45,935 nucleotides of DNA from Hymenobacter artigasi (GCF_012275535.1 NZ_JAAVTK010000026.1:1-45935); one strand, 5' to 3'. Shown: positions 24,247 through 33,299, counted from the first letter of the stretch. Notes: generated by a model not told the origin, from the letters alone. Program-made: numbers and translations.

Positions 24247-26631
24247 ATGAGATTTCTGATTTTACTTACGCTGCTGGTTGTTTCCCTCGGGGCCGGGGCG
24301 CAGTCGATGCCCGGCATGGCCACGCCCAGGCCGGCGGAGCCTTACCTAACGCAGTCGGCCCCGCCGGATAAGCAGATGCAGGGCACCGTCGTGCTGCCCC
24401 GCGCCGGCTACGTGGGTAAGCGGGTTGAATACGACCTGTTCGTGGAAGACCGGATGGTCAACTTCACCGGCAAAATGCGCCACGCCATCGGCATCAATGG
24501 CCAGATTCCGGCCCCCACACTGCGCTTCAACGAAGGCGATACCGCCATTATCCGGGTGCACAACCAGATGGCGGTGGAGACCTCCGTGCACTGGCACGGC
24601 CTATTGGTGCCCAATAAATACGACGGAGTGCCCTACCTGAACACGGCTCCCATCGTGCCCGGCACGGTGCACACCTACACGTTTCCACTGCGCCAGAGCG
24701 GCACCTACTGGTACCATTCGCACACCATGGTGCAGGAGCAGTCGGGGCTCTACGGCTCCATCGTGGTGCAGCCCAAAGAAATTCAGTATCAATTGAAAGA
24801 GTACGTGCTCGTGCTCTCCGACTGGACCGACCACCGGCCCACGGAAGTGCTGCGCTACCTCAAGCGGGCGGGGGAGTGGTTTGCCGTGCAGAAAGGCGCG
24901 ACCCAGAGCTATGGCGAGGCGCTGGCGGCCGGCTATTTCAAGGACAAGCTCAAGCAGGAGTGGCAGCGCATGCCGGCCATGGACGTGGCGGACGTGTTTT
25001 ACAACAAGTTCCTGATGAACGGACAGGAGCTCAACAACTTCCGCGATGCCCGGCCCGGCGAGGTGGTGCGCCTGCGCATCATCAACGGCAGCGCCTCGTC
25101 CTACTTCCAGCTGCAGTACGCCGGCGGGCCCATACAGGTCATCGCCGCCGATGGCATCAACGTGGAGCCCTTCCCGACCAGCAAGCTTGAAATTGCCACC
25201 GCCGAAACCTACGACCTGCTCATCACCGTGCCCGCGATGGGCGCGGCCGAGCTGCGGGCCACCTCCTCCGACGTAACGGGCCACACCTCCGGCTACTTCG
25301 GGCAGGGCGAGCCGATGCGCACCCCCGACCTGCCCAGGCTCAACTACTTCCAGATGACGCGGGAGATGAACAGCATGGGCAACATGAGTGGCATGCGCAT
25401 GGGCGGGGCCGGCCAGATGAGCCCGCAAGGCGCGGCAGCCCCGGCCGACGGCGCCATGAAAGGCATGGACATGCGGCAGGGCACCGCGCCGGCCACCACC
25501 ACCGCCCCGCCCCGCAACCGGCCGATGAACCAGCAGGAGAAGGGCGGCATGGGCATGGGCAGCTTGCAGGATTCGGACAACATGGGCGGCATGGAGATGG
25601 GCGGGATGGCCATGGGCGGCATGAGCGGCGACTTCAACTACAACCAGCTGCGCGCCCTGCACCCCACCACGCTGGACTCGACGAAGCAGTGGCGCGAAAT
25701 CCACCTCTCCCTTACCGGCAACATGCTGCGCTACGTGTGGTCGTTCGATAATAAAACCTTGTCCGAGGCCGACAACATTCCCATCCGCAAGGGCGAAAAC
25801 GTGCGCATGGTCTTTCAGAACCTGACCATGATGCGCCACCCGCTGCACCTGCACGGGCACTTTTTTCGCCTCGTGAACGCCCAGGGCGCGTATTCGCCCA
25901 TGAAGCACACGTTTGATATTCAGTCGATGGGCAAGGTCACCATCGAGTTCGACGCCAACGAGGACCAGGACTGGTTTTTCCACTGCCACACCCTCTACCA
26001 CATGATGTCGGGCATGGCCCGGGTCATCAGCTACGAGGGCAGCCCCCAGAACGAGTACGCCCGCACCAATTACCGCCACCTCAAGCGCGAGGACAACAAG
26101 CTCTACCCCTGGGCCGACCTGGCCGTGCATTCGCAGGGCAGCTTTCTGGAAGCCAACCTCTCCAACAACCGGAACGCGCTCGAATTTGAGGGCCGGGTGA
26201 ACTACCAGGGCAACTACGAAACCGAAACCCACCTGCTGCGCTACCTCGACAAGCGGCAGTTTCTGGCCGCCTTCGTGGGCTACGACCTGCGCGACAACAA
26301 AACCCTGCGCTCGGCCTCCGACACCGAAGGCGGCAACCGCCGGACGCCGGAAAACAACCGCAACTTCCGCCGGCAGGCCGAAGTTGGCGTGTATTACCTG
26401 CTGCCCCTGCTGGTCCGCGCCGAGCTGCGCACCGACCTCACCGGCCAGCTGCGGGCGCAGCTGGAGCGCCGCGACATACCTCTAAGCAACAACGTTTTTA
26501 TGGACCTGCGGGGCAACACGGACCGTGAGTTCACGCTCGGCTTCCGCTACATGGTCGGCAAATACGCCTCCCTCAGCACCAACTACGACAACCAGTACGG
26601 CTGGGGCGCGGGCCTCACTTTTCACTACTAA
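24247..26631 (+). CDS. Multicopper oxidase (CopA/PcoA type) fused to a CopB-like C-terminal barrel
   Basis: The protein has 794 residues. The signal peptide ends in GAGAQ, then SMPGMA. Three cupredoxin domains carry all four copper motifs: HWHG (His115, His117), WYHSH (His157, His159), HPLHLHG (His531, His534, His536) and HCHTLYHMMSGM (Cys580, His585, Met590). A Met-rich insert at about 375-465 (MGGMEMGGMAMGGM) probably binds extra copper. After residue 600 comes about 190 residues of alternating beta strands (NALEFEGRVNYQGNYETETH, EFTLGFRYMVGKY) ending in an aromatic residue, like the CopB/PcoB outer-membrane protein. CopA and CopB are normally separate genes. The enzyme would oxidise Cu(I) in the periplasm. 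Confidence 0.9.
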   Translation: MRFLILLTLLVVSLGAGAQSMPGMATPRPAEPYLTQSAPPDKQMQGTVVLPRAGYVGKRVEYDLFVEDRMVNFTGKMRHAIGINGQIPAPTLRFNEGDTAIIRVHNQMAVETSVHWHGLLVPNKYDGVPYLNTAPIVPGTVHTYTFPLRQSGTYWYHSHTMVQEQSGLYGSIVVQPKEIQYQLKEYVLVLSDWTDHRPTEVLRYLKRAGEWFAVQKGATQSYGEALAAGYFKDKLKQEWQRMPAMDVADVFYNKFLMNGQELNNFRDARPGEVVRLRIINGSASSYFQLQYAGGPIQVIAADGINVEPFPTSKLEIATAETYDLLITVPAMGAAELRATSSDVTGHTSGYFGQGEPMRTPDLPRLNYFQMTREMNSMGNMSGMRMGGAGQMSPQGAAAPADGAMKGMDMRQGTAPATTTAPPRNRPMNQQEKGGMGMGSLQDSDNMGGMEMGGMAMGGMSGDFNYNQLRALHPTTLDSTKQWREIHLSLTGNMLRYVWSFDNKTLSEADNIPIRKGENVRMVFQNLTMMRHPLHLHGHFFRLVNAQGAYSPMKHTFDIQSMGKVTIEFDANEDQDWFFHCHTLYHMMSGMARVISYEGSPQNEYARTNYRHLKREDNKLYPWADLAVHSQGSFLEANLSNNRNALEFEGRVNYQGNYETETHLLRYLDKRQFLAAFVGYDLRDNKTLRSASDTEGGNRRTPENNRNFRRQAEVGVYYLLPLLVRAELRTDLTGQLRAQLERRDIPLSNNVFMDLRGNTDREFTLGFRYMVGKYASLSTNYDNQYGWGAGLTFHY

Positions 26632-26906
26632 CGGCCGCCAGCGTATTTTTCACAAAACAGGTGCCCCCGAGCGTCGTTTTCTGGCGGTCAGCTTCCGGCC
26701 CGTTCATTCACGGGTAAAGGAGCGAACGTAGTGGGGAAACTGCCGCCTCCTGCCGGCCAGCAGGGTAATGGGCCGGGAGACCCGGGGTGCATTGCCCGCC
26801 CCCTGAACGCAGGCCTTGACGATGGTGTCATCGTGTCCGGGCTTATCGAATCAGATTCATTACTAATTATTTAGTCCGCAACCCGGTGCTTGCCACACTA
26901 CAATCC

Positions 26907-27689
26907 ATGCTGCGTTTGCCGGCCTTCTGCGTCATCACTTGCACCGCCACCGGCCTGGTCCTGGCACTGACCGGGTGCCGGCCGTCCGCTACAGTCCCTC
27001 GGTTTACCGTGGCTGCCGGGTATCGCCACCCGCTGCCGGCACAGCGCTTCGATACGGCGACGGCTATTAGCGCCCCCAATTGTCCAACCACCCCGCCGGG
27101 GCCAATAAATCCGGAAGGGTTGCCCCGGGTCGGGCACACACGGGACCACACTCAGCGGGAGCAACCGGAGCCGGCGGGCAAGCCAGGCCGCAGGTTCGTC
27201 AGAGCAGCAAGCAGCGATACCGCGACCAGCTTCACCCGGCCGGTGCTCCTGCGTCAGTCACGCCAGCCACGCAAGCCATTCAAATTCTTTAGCGCCCAAA
27301 AGCTGGTGCACTACAGCCTGCACTTTGCCTTCCCAGCCGTGTTGGCGCTGGTGTTTTTTCCCTTGATGTGGCAAACGGCTTACCTGATTTTGATGGCCAC
27401 GATGTTCATTGACCTGGACCACCTGCTGGCCAAACCCATTTTCGAACCGCGCCGCTGCAGCATCGGGTACCATCCGCTGCACTCTTTTTACGCCGTTCCG
27501 GTGTACGCCTTCCTGCTGCTGCTGCCAGCGACGCAAATTGTCGCCGTGGGCATCCTGTTTCACCTGTTCACTGATACGGTGGATTGCCTGTGGAGCTTCC
27601 GCCACTGCCACGAGTGCTACCTCAACTCCCGTATCTATGCCGTGCGCAACTGGGTGCGGAAGCTGCTAGGCCACGAGGTACTGGATTAG
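26907..27689 (+). CDS. Lipoprotein-like N-terminus fused to a DUF6122 membrane domain
   Basis: The protein has 260 residues from ATG 26907 (GTG 26886 is also possible). Residues 1-25 look like a lipoprotein signal (ATGLVLALTGC), followed by about 110 residues without recognised features. From about residue 137 to 240 it matches DUF6122: KLVHYSLHFAFPAVLALVFF, MFIDLDHLLAKPIFEPRRCS, GYHPLHSFYAVPVYAF and HLFTDTVDCLW, with the conserved HY, DLDHLL and HPLH residues. DUF6122 proteins are normally about 115 residues and free-standing, so this is a fusion or a missed gene boundary. The 275 bases before it show no gene. Confidence 0.65.
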   Translation: MLRLPAFCVITCTATGLVLALTGCRPSATVPRFTVAAGYRHPLPAQRFDTATAISAPNCPTTPPGPINPEGLPRVGHTRDHTQREQPEPAGKPGRRFVRAASSDTATSFTRPVLLRQSRQPRKPFKFFSAQKLVHYSLHFAFPAVLALVFFPLMWQTAYLILMATMFIDLDHLLAKPIFEPRRCSIGYHPLHSFYAVPVYAFLLLLPATQIVAVGILFHLFTDTVDCLWSFRHCHECYLNSRIYAVRNWVRKLLGHEVLD

Positions 27690-28254
27690 CCTACTGGCAC
27701 GCCTGCACCAGCGCCGTCACGCTCAGCGTGGCCTGGCATCGGTGGTCTAGTTGTCGTTGTTGACGCACACGAAAAGCTGGCGCGTGCCCAGGGGCAAGGT
27801 AATGGGCCGGGTTTCTTCCGCTTGGCCAATTCCGGTCCGCTGGCTACTGGCCTTCAATCCGCGCAGGGCCAGCAAGCCGGCAGCCTCAGGCATCGAGGCC
27901 GCCGAAGCGAAGTTGCTCGTGCAGCCGGCGCTAAGCCTGTAGCCTCCGGCGGGATGGGCAGCAGCAGGAATGACCAGGCCACCGCCTGCGGGTAATGCGG
28001 CCGCTCGGGGACCGAACCAGATTCCGGTGCGGTGCTGCGCCTGAGCCCGCTGCACGAATCGACGCGCTGACAAGCCGTGAAACTACGCCGGTAGTCCTTC
28101 GGGCCAAAAGCGGCTGTTGATGAGCTCGTGCCGGCCGGCCGGCACGTTCAGCGGATAAAGCGGAAACCCAGCTCTCGGGGCAGCGCACGGAGCCGGTGGG
28201 CCGTATAGCGGGTGGGCGGCTACCGTTTTGCCGGCCTTCATTTCTAGAGATATT
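27690..28254. other. Gap with degenerate protein-like frames
   Basis: On the minus strand 27747-28073 ends in RTGIGQAEETRPITLPLGTR and QLFVCVNNDN, and another frame ends near 28083 with LNVPAGRHELINSRFWPEG. Both sound like C-terminal ends of real proteins, but neither has a convincing beginning and I cannot name a family. I treat the stretch as eroded gene ends plus the promoter of the gene at 28255. Confidence 0.4.
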
Positions 28255-29700
28255 ATGGCTGAAGATGCTGCTGATTTTGACCTGATTGTGCTCGGGGCCG
28301 GTTCGGCCGGGCTGGGGCTGGCCCTGTTTATGGCCCGCATCAAGCTGCGGGTGCTGCTCATCGACCTGACCCCCGAAGATGTGGGTGGCGACTGCCTGAA
28401 CCACGGCTGCGTGCCCAGCAAGGCCCTTATTCACGCCGCGCGGCAGGTGCACCAGGCCCGGCAGGCCACCCAGTTTGGCCTGCAGGTGAGCGGCCCGGCC
28501 GACATGGAAAAAGTAATGGCCTACGTGCAGGGCCGCCAGGATATCATCCGGCACCACGAAAACCCGGACTATTTGCGCGGATTGGGCATCACCGTCGAAA
28601 TCGGCACGCCCCGGTTTGTGGGCGACCACGCCGTGGAAATCAACGGCCACGCCTACACCGGGCGCAAGCTGGTGGTGGCCACCGGCTCGCGCCCGCAGCA
28701 GCTGCAGGTGCCCGGCGCCGAGCTGGTACGCCTCTACGACAACCAGCGCGTGTGGGACCTGCGCGAGTTGCCCCGGCGCCTGCTGGTGGTGGGCGGCGGC
28801 CCCAACGGCGTGGAGCTGGGCCAGGCCATGCAGCGGCTGGGGTCGCAGGTGACCATCGTGAACCACGGGGCCAGCATCCTCGAAAAGGAGGACCCCGCCA
28901 TCCGGGCCGTGCTGGCCGAGCGGCTGCGGGCCGAGGGCCTTACCATTCACCTGGAGGCCGAAGTGGAGGCTTTCACGTCGGCCTCGCAGGCCCGCGTGAA
29001 GCCCGAAACCGGTGATTCTTTTTCGGTGGATTTCGACGTGGTGTACGTGGCCATTGGGCGCCACGTGAGCTTTGAGGGGCTGCAGCTGGAGCAGGCCGGG
29101 GTGGAAGTGGATGAGAAGGGCCACATCCGACTCAACGAGCACCTGCAAACCACTAATCCCGATATTTTTGTGGCCGGCGATGCGGCCAACTCGCTTAAGT
29201 TCAGCCACGGGGCCGAATTGCACGTGCGCCTGCTGCTGTTCAACTTCTTCTCGCCCCTGAAGAAAAAGCTGAGCTACGACCATTTTTCCTGGGTCACTTT
29301 CACCGACCCCGAGGTGGCGCACTTCGGCCTCGATGCCGCCGAGCTCGACAAGCGCGGCACGGCCTACGAGCGCTGGGAAACTGACTTTGCCGACGACGAC
29401 CGGGCCGTGGTGGACAGCTACCGCGACGGCCGCCTGCTGCTCTTCATCGAGAAGAATGCCCTGCCGCTGCCCGGCCGCAAGCGCCGCATTCTGGGCGGGG
29501 CCATGGTGGCCCCTGGCGCGGGCGAGCTTATTCAGGAGCTGATTCTGGCCAATGCCAGCGGGCTGGGCATCAGCGAGATTTTCGACAAAGTGTACCCGTA
29601 CCCGGTGGCGGCCCGCATCAACCAGAAGCTCATCGTGGAGAACCAGGAAGTATCGTCGCTGCTGCAAACGGCGCTCGATGTGGCGTTTAAGCTGCAATAA
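28255..29700 (+). CDS. FAD-dependent pyridine nucleotide-disulfide oxidoreductase (MerA/Lpd-like)
   Basis: The start is ATG 28255 (MAEDAADFDL), giving 481 residues. An FAD-binding GAGSAGLGLAL fold is followed by the redox-active pair Cys47/Cys52 in GGDCLNHGCVPSK, the NAD(P)H-binding VVGGGPNGVELGQAMQ, the second FAD motif VAGDAAN and a C-terminal dimerisation domain. It lacks the N-terminal HMA domain and the C-terminal Cys pair of mercuric reductase, so mercury reduction is not supported. The dimerisation domain also lacks the usual HxHPTxSE motif (it has GLGISEIFDKVYPYPVAARI). It may reduce a thiol or quinone; the substrate is unknown. Confidence 0.85.
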   Translation: MAEDAADFDLIVLGAGSAGLGLALFMARIKLRVLLIDLTPEDVGGDCLNHGCVPSKALIHAARQVHQARQATQFGLQVSGPADMEKVMAYVQGRQDIIRHHENPDYLRGLGITVEIGTPRFVGDHAVEINGHAYTGRKLVVATGSRPQQLQVPGAELVRLYDNQRVWDLRELPRRLLVVGGGPNGVELGQAMQRLGSQVTIVNHGASILEKEDPAIRAVLAERLRAEGLTIHLEAEVEAFTSASQARVKPETGDSFSVDFDVVYVAIGRHVSFEGLQLEQAGVEVDEKGHIRLNEHLQTTNPDIFVAGDAANSLKFSHGAELHVRLLLFNFFSPLKKKLSYDHFSWVTFTDPEVAHFGLDAAELDKRGTAYERWETDFADDDRAVVDSYRDGRLLLFIEKNALPLPGRKRRILGGAMVAPGAGELIQELILANASGLGISEIFDKVYPYPVAARINQKLIVENQEVSSLLQTALDVAFKLQ

Positions 29701-29957
29701 GGCCCTTGCCAGAGTGGGGCAATTGTGCGGCCGCGCACCGATACACGCCGGCACTGGCTGGGGATGGTGCATTCTCCGTTTCAGTACAGGTGGTAAGCGC
29801 AGAAAAAGGAGCCGGCGGCAAGGCATGACCGGCCAGGAGCGGAATCGATGGAAAAAGTTTGCGCACAATTGTAAGGTTAGAGCAAAGGGGTTGGACTACT
29901 GCCCTGTCTCCGGAACGGCCGGGGCCATACACATTCCAACCTTCTTCAATTATTGCC

Positions 29958-30401
29958 ATGACTACTCCCATAAAAATTCTCGTAGCCGGCCTGGTGGCCA
30001 CTGGCGCCATAACCCTGCTGATGCTGATGGCCCCGATGATGGGCATGCCGCCCATGAACATCGGAGCCATGCTCGGCGGCATGCTGGGCACCTCGGACCT
30101 GGTGGGCTGGATGATGCATTTTATGATTGGGGTGGTCTTCACCGCTGCCTACGCCTTTTTCTTCAACCAGCGTTTGCCCATCAGCAGCCCCGTAGGGCGT
30201 GGCATGGCCTACGGCGTGCTGGTATTTGCAATGGCCCAGGTGATGTTTACCCTCATGCGGACCATGGGCCTGATGCCCCCCGCCGGCGAAGGCATGCTGC
30301 TGGGCATGATGGGCAGCCTGCTGGGCCACCTGGTGTTTGGGGCCGTGCTGGGCGGCTTTTTTAGCACCCAGCGCGCTACCGTCGCGCACCCGTTGGCCTA
30401 G
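29958..30401 (+). CDS. DUF6789-type membrane protein
   Basis: The start is ATG 29958 (MTTPIKILVAG), giving 147 residues. Four transmembrane helices span about 7-28, 48-70, 82-102 and 113-137. It is rich in Met and Gly (MLMAPMMGMPPMNIGAMLGG, MMGSLLGHLVFG), and a helix carries WMMHFMIG, which fits the DUF6789 family. The function is unknown. Between it and the oxidoreductase lies a 257-base gap with a TGTAAGG at 29870 but no matching second half. Confidence 0.75.
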   Translation: MTTPIKILVAGLVATGAITLLMLMAPMMGMPPMNIGAMLGGMLGTSDLVGWMMHFMIGVVFTAAYAFFFNQRLPISSPVGRGMAYGVLVFAMAQVMFTLMRTMGLMPPAGEGMLLGMMGSLLGHLVFGAVLGGFFSTQRATVAHPLA

Positions 30402-30464
30402 CCGGTTTTGCCTCGCCAGGCTTGCCCGTTGGCGTTGGCATCCTAAGCCACGCCTAAAAAAATA

Positions 30465-30511
30465 CCGCTGGGCCGCCCGGATACACTCAGTGTATCCGGG
30501 CGGCCCAGCGG
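30465..30511. terminator. Terminator between convergent genes, 22-bp perfect stem
   Basis: 30465-30486 pairs perfectly with 30490-30511 around TCA. On the minus strand it is followed by a T7 tract (complement of the A-run before 30463), so it mainly serves the gene at 30544-31305; it may also stop the DUF6789 transcript. Confidence 0.85.
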
Positions 30512-30543
30512 CTTTGGTGGTTGAACCGCAACCAGCGCCGGGC

Positions 30544-31305
30544 TTAGCTCAGCAGCTGCCGGGCTATGTCGGGCAGGGTGGGGCCGGTGAGGGTGGGCGC
30601 GGGGGCCAGCGGGTAGATTTGCTGGCCGGGGCGGGCAATAAAAGCCGCCTGCAGACCGGCCAGCTGCGCCCCGGCCGTGTCCCAGCCGTGGGCGGCCACC
30701 AGCATGGCCTGGGCGGGAGCCACTTTCAATTTCTCGCAGGTGCTGTGGTAAGTGTCGGGGTGGGGCTTGTAGCGCTTGAGCGCGTCGATGCTGAGCAGCT
30801 GCTCGAAGAAGCCGGTGAGGCCGGCGTAGGCCATCTGCTTCTGCACCGTGGCATCGGGCGAGTTGGTGAGCGTGACCATGCGGAAGCCCGCCTTTTGCAG
30901 CGCCGTGAGACCGGGAATAATGTCGGGGTGCGGGGGCAGTTCGGTGATGAGCGTGAGCAGCTCCTTTTTGCGGCCGGCCGGGCGCGCCGGCTGGCCCAGG
31001 GCTTGGGCCAGCATGTCGAGGGCGGCATCGCCAATCTGCCCGAAGTTGTGGTAGTTGCCGGTCACGGTATCGACCAGGGAGTATTGCAACAGCAGCGAAA
31101 ACCACTGCTTGAAGGCCGTTTCAGACTTGAATTCCTGATTGACGGCCCGCTGCAGCTTGCCCAGGTCGAGCATGGTTTCGTTGACGTCGAAAATCAGCAG
31201 CTTGGGGCGGTTGGGGGCTTCAGCCATGGCGGACAGGGAAATGGGCAGGGCCGCGGCAGCAGTGGCCAGGGCGAGGGAGGATAAAACAAAACGTCGGGTA
31301 ACCAT
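30544..31305 (-). CDS. Exported haloacid dehalogenase-like (HAD type II) hydrolase
   Basis: The start is ATG 31303-31305, giving 253 residues. The N-terminus TRRFVLSSLALATAAAAL resembles a Tat signal. The HAD core follows: FDVNETMLDL with the nucleophilic Asp, VTLTNSP, KRYKPHPDTY with the Lys, and MLVAAHGWDTAGA. These are the hallmarks of L-2-haloacid dehalogenase-type HAD enzymes, which replace halogen with hydroxyl. Cytosolic enzymes of this family have no leader; export here is unusual. Substrate specificity cannot be read from the sequence. Confidence 0.85.
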   Translation of the reverse strand: MVTRRFVLSSLALATAAAALPISLSAMAEAPNRPKLLIFDVNETMLDLGKLQRAVNQEFKSETAFKQWFSLLLQYSLVDTVTGNYHNFGQIGDAALDMLAQALGQPARPAGRKKELLTLITELPPHPDIIPGLTALQKAGFRMVTLTNSPDATVQKQMAYAGLTGFFEQLLSIDALKRYKPHPDTYHSTCEKLKVAPAQAMLVAAHGWDTAGAQLAGLQAAFIARPGQQIYPLAPAPTLTGPTLPDIARQLLS

Positions 31306-31585
31306 GGCCCTGCTTACGCAGCCCGGCAGCATCGGGCTGGTTAAAAGCGCCTTTTTTTGCAAAAGCCTGCTTTCGCTGACCAAGGGCCACGGCCCGACAA
31401 CCTTATGCCGTGCCCCGCAGTTTCTGCTAATTCAGCTGCTCGCGGCGGTCCGCCTGCACGGCTTGTAGCGGGCGGCCGCCTCGCCAGCCCGGCCAGCCCG
31501 GCGGGCCGCCACTACTTTGCCGCCGGCGCGGGTCCTAAACAAGTCAGGGGTACCAAAAAATACCCGGCTACCATTCCATTTCCTT

Positions 31586-32461
31586 ATGATTATCGAACGC
31601 AAAACTTTTTCATACAAGGAAAAAGTCATCATTGAAAAGGTGCTGATTAGTGCCCCTTATCGGTACGAAGCTATTTTTCATAACGAAGGCTGCTTTATCC
31701 AGATTAGGGGAGCCGGCACCAAGCTGCTGTCGGTGGAAGACAGCCTGCTAATAGAGAACCAGGAAGCGGTGCTGATGAAATGCGGGACTTATTTCCTGGA
31801 TTTTATTAATAAAATAGCGGGCGACACGGTTGAAGTTCTGGCCATTCATTTATACCCCGATATTCTGAAGCAGATATACAGCACCGAGCTGCCGGCCCTG
31901 ATTGAGAAGCGCGCCTACGCCGGCAAAAGCACCGTTATTGCCAATGAGAGCGTGATTTCCCGGTATATCGAATCTTTGGAATTTTATTTCCAGAACCCCG
32001 CGCTGGTCAACGATGACTTGCTGGAATTAAAGATAAAGGAGCTGGTTCTGCTATTGGTGCAGACTAAAAATGCAGCCTCTATTCTGGAATTAGTAACCGA
32101 CTTATATTCTTCGCGAAACATCAATATTAAAAATATTATCGACCTGCATAAGCACTCCAATCTGAGCATTGAGGAGCTGGCCGCGCTATGCAGCCTGAGC
32201 TTATCGGCATTTAAACGGGCATTTAAGAAAATATACAACGATAATCCGACGCACTATTTCATTAATGAAAAGCTGCGGAAAGCCAAGGAGCTGCTTACCA
32301 TTTCCGATTTATCGATTGGGGAAATTGCTTACGAATCCGGTTTTAACGACCCGCTGTATTTCACCCGGTTGTTTGGCAAAAAAGAAGGCGTCACGCCCAG
32401 TAATTACCGGGCCACGCACGCCCTGCATTCGCCGGAGGGCAATGACGCCCGGGTAGCCTAA
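31586..32461 (+). CDS. AraC-family transcriptional regulator
   Basis: The start is ATG 31586 (MIIERKTFSY), giving 291 residues. An N-terminal cupin-like sensory domain (about 1-150) is followed by a C-terminal AraC double helix-turn-helix (LSIEELAALCSLSLSAFKRA and LSIGEIAYESGFNDPLYFTR). The gene is visibly richer in A/T codons than its neighbours, including ATA and TTA, which suggests transfer from a lower-GC relative. It lies 212 bases upstream of the AhpD-like gene on the same strand and may control it. Confidence 0.85.
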   Translation: MIIERKTFSYKEKVIIEKVLISAPYRYEAIFHNEGCFIQIRGAGTKLLSVEDSLLIENQEAVLMKCGTYFLDFINKIAGDTVEVLAIHLYPDILKQIYSTELPALIEKRAYAGKSTVIANESVISRYIESLEFYFQNPALVNDDLLELKIKELVLLLVQTKNAASILELVTDLYSSRNINIKNIIDLHKHSNLSIEELAALCSLSLSAFKRAFKKIYNDNPTHYFINEKLRKAKELLTISDLSIGEIAYESGFNDPLYFTRLFGKKEGVTPSNYRATHALHSPEGNDARVA

Positions 32462-32572
32462 CGCCGCTGGTGGTGCGGGCCGCCCGGCTGCGTCAGGCAT
32501 GCCGGTTCTTCCCGCAAGCCCCGGCAACACCAGCCGTGGCCCAAATGTCCATAACGTAGAACGTATTGTCCA

Positions 32573-32602
32573 TTTGGCCGCTTGGGGCGGCCGATACCTT
32601 TG
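32573..32602 (+). promoter_or_regulatory. Bacteroidota promoter for the AhpD-like gene
   Basis: TTTG at 32573-32576 and TACCTTTG at 32595-32602 are 18 bases apart, an excellent match to the -33 TTTG / -7 TAnnTTTG consensus of this phylum. The ATG at 32673 lies 71 bases downstream. Confidence 0.65.
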
Positions 32603-32672
32603 TGATAAGCAAACGGCCACCAAGAAGGCCTCGCCTTTGAGCACCGCTTATTCACTTTTAAATCAGAATCTC

Positions 32673-33230
32673 ATGAGCACTTTCCCCATTCATACCCTCG
32701 AAACGGCCCCCGAAAAAAGCAAGCCATTTCTGGAAAACTCCCTGAAGTCGTTTGGCATGATTCCCGGCCTGCACGGCGTGCTGGCCGAATCGCCCGGGCT
32801 GCTGGAAGCCTACCAGATGCTGCACAAGCTGTTCACCGAGTCGTCGTTCAACAACGACGAGCAGACGGTGGTGTGGCAGACCATCAACGTGGAGCACGAG
32901 TGCCACTACTGTGTTCCGGCCCACACCGGCATTGCCCACATGATGAAGGTGGACCCGGCTATTACTGAGGCGCTGCGCAACAAAACGGCGCTGCCCACCG
33001 AAAAGCTGCAGGCCTTGCACGATTTCACGCTGTCGATGGTCCGGAACCGGGGCCGTGTTTCCGAGCAGGAGCAGGAGGCTTTCTACGCCGCCGGCTACAC
33101 CCAGCGCCAGGTGCTGGACATTATCCTGGGCTTGTCCCAGAAGGTGATTAGCAACTACACCAACCACGTTGCGGAAACGCCGGTGGATGCCGCTTTCCAG
33201 AAATTTGCCTGGCAGCCGGCAACGGTTTAA
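32673..33230 (+). CDS. Carboxymuconolactone decarboxylase/AhpD-like protein
   Basis: The start is ATG 32673 (MSTFPIHTLE), giving 185 residues. The AhpD-type active site is present: Cys77-His-Tyr-Cys80 with His84 in ECHYCVPAHTG. The surrounding all-helical layout and the second half (EAFYAAGYTQRQVLDIILGL) fit the CMD family. Members act as peroxidase partners or alkylhydroperoxidases using the Cys pair. An own promoter is visible upstream (32573) and a terminator downstream (33300), so it is a single-gene unit. Confidence 0.85.
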   Translation: MSTFPIHTLETAPEKSKPFLENSLKSFGMIPGLHGVLAESPGLLEAYQMLHKLFTESSFNNDEQTVVWQTINVEHECHYCVPAHTGIAHMMKVDPAITEALRNKTALPTEKLQALHDFTLSMVRNRGRVSEQEQEAFYAAGYTQRQVLDIILGLSQKVISNYTNHVAETPVDAAFQKFAWQPATV

Positions 33231-33299
33231 TGGTGCGTTGAACAAGGGAGAATATTCCTTCTCTCTTGCTCAACACCTGGCTATGCTACGACTGACCTC

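Noticed and set aside
27747..28073. Minus-strand gene ending in QLFVCVNNDN, perhaps the end of a repeat-type secreted protein
   Set aside because: The ending sounds protein-like, but nothing upstream in the frame supports a domain and no start is convincing; left as an eroded stretch.
28255..29700. Mercuric reductase (merA)
   Set aside because: The redox-active Cys pair is shared by the whole superfamily. The HMA head and the C-terminal Cys pair needed for Hg(II) are absent, and there is no merR, merT or merP nearby.
29870..29900. Fourth ECF promoter site (TGTAAGG before the DUF6789 gene)
   Set aside because: The first half is present but no CGAC follows at 15 or 16 bases.
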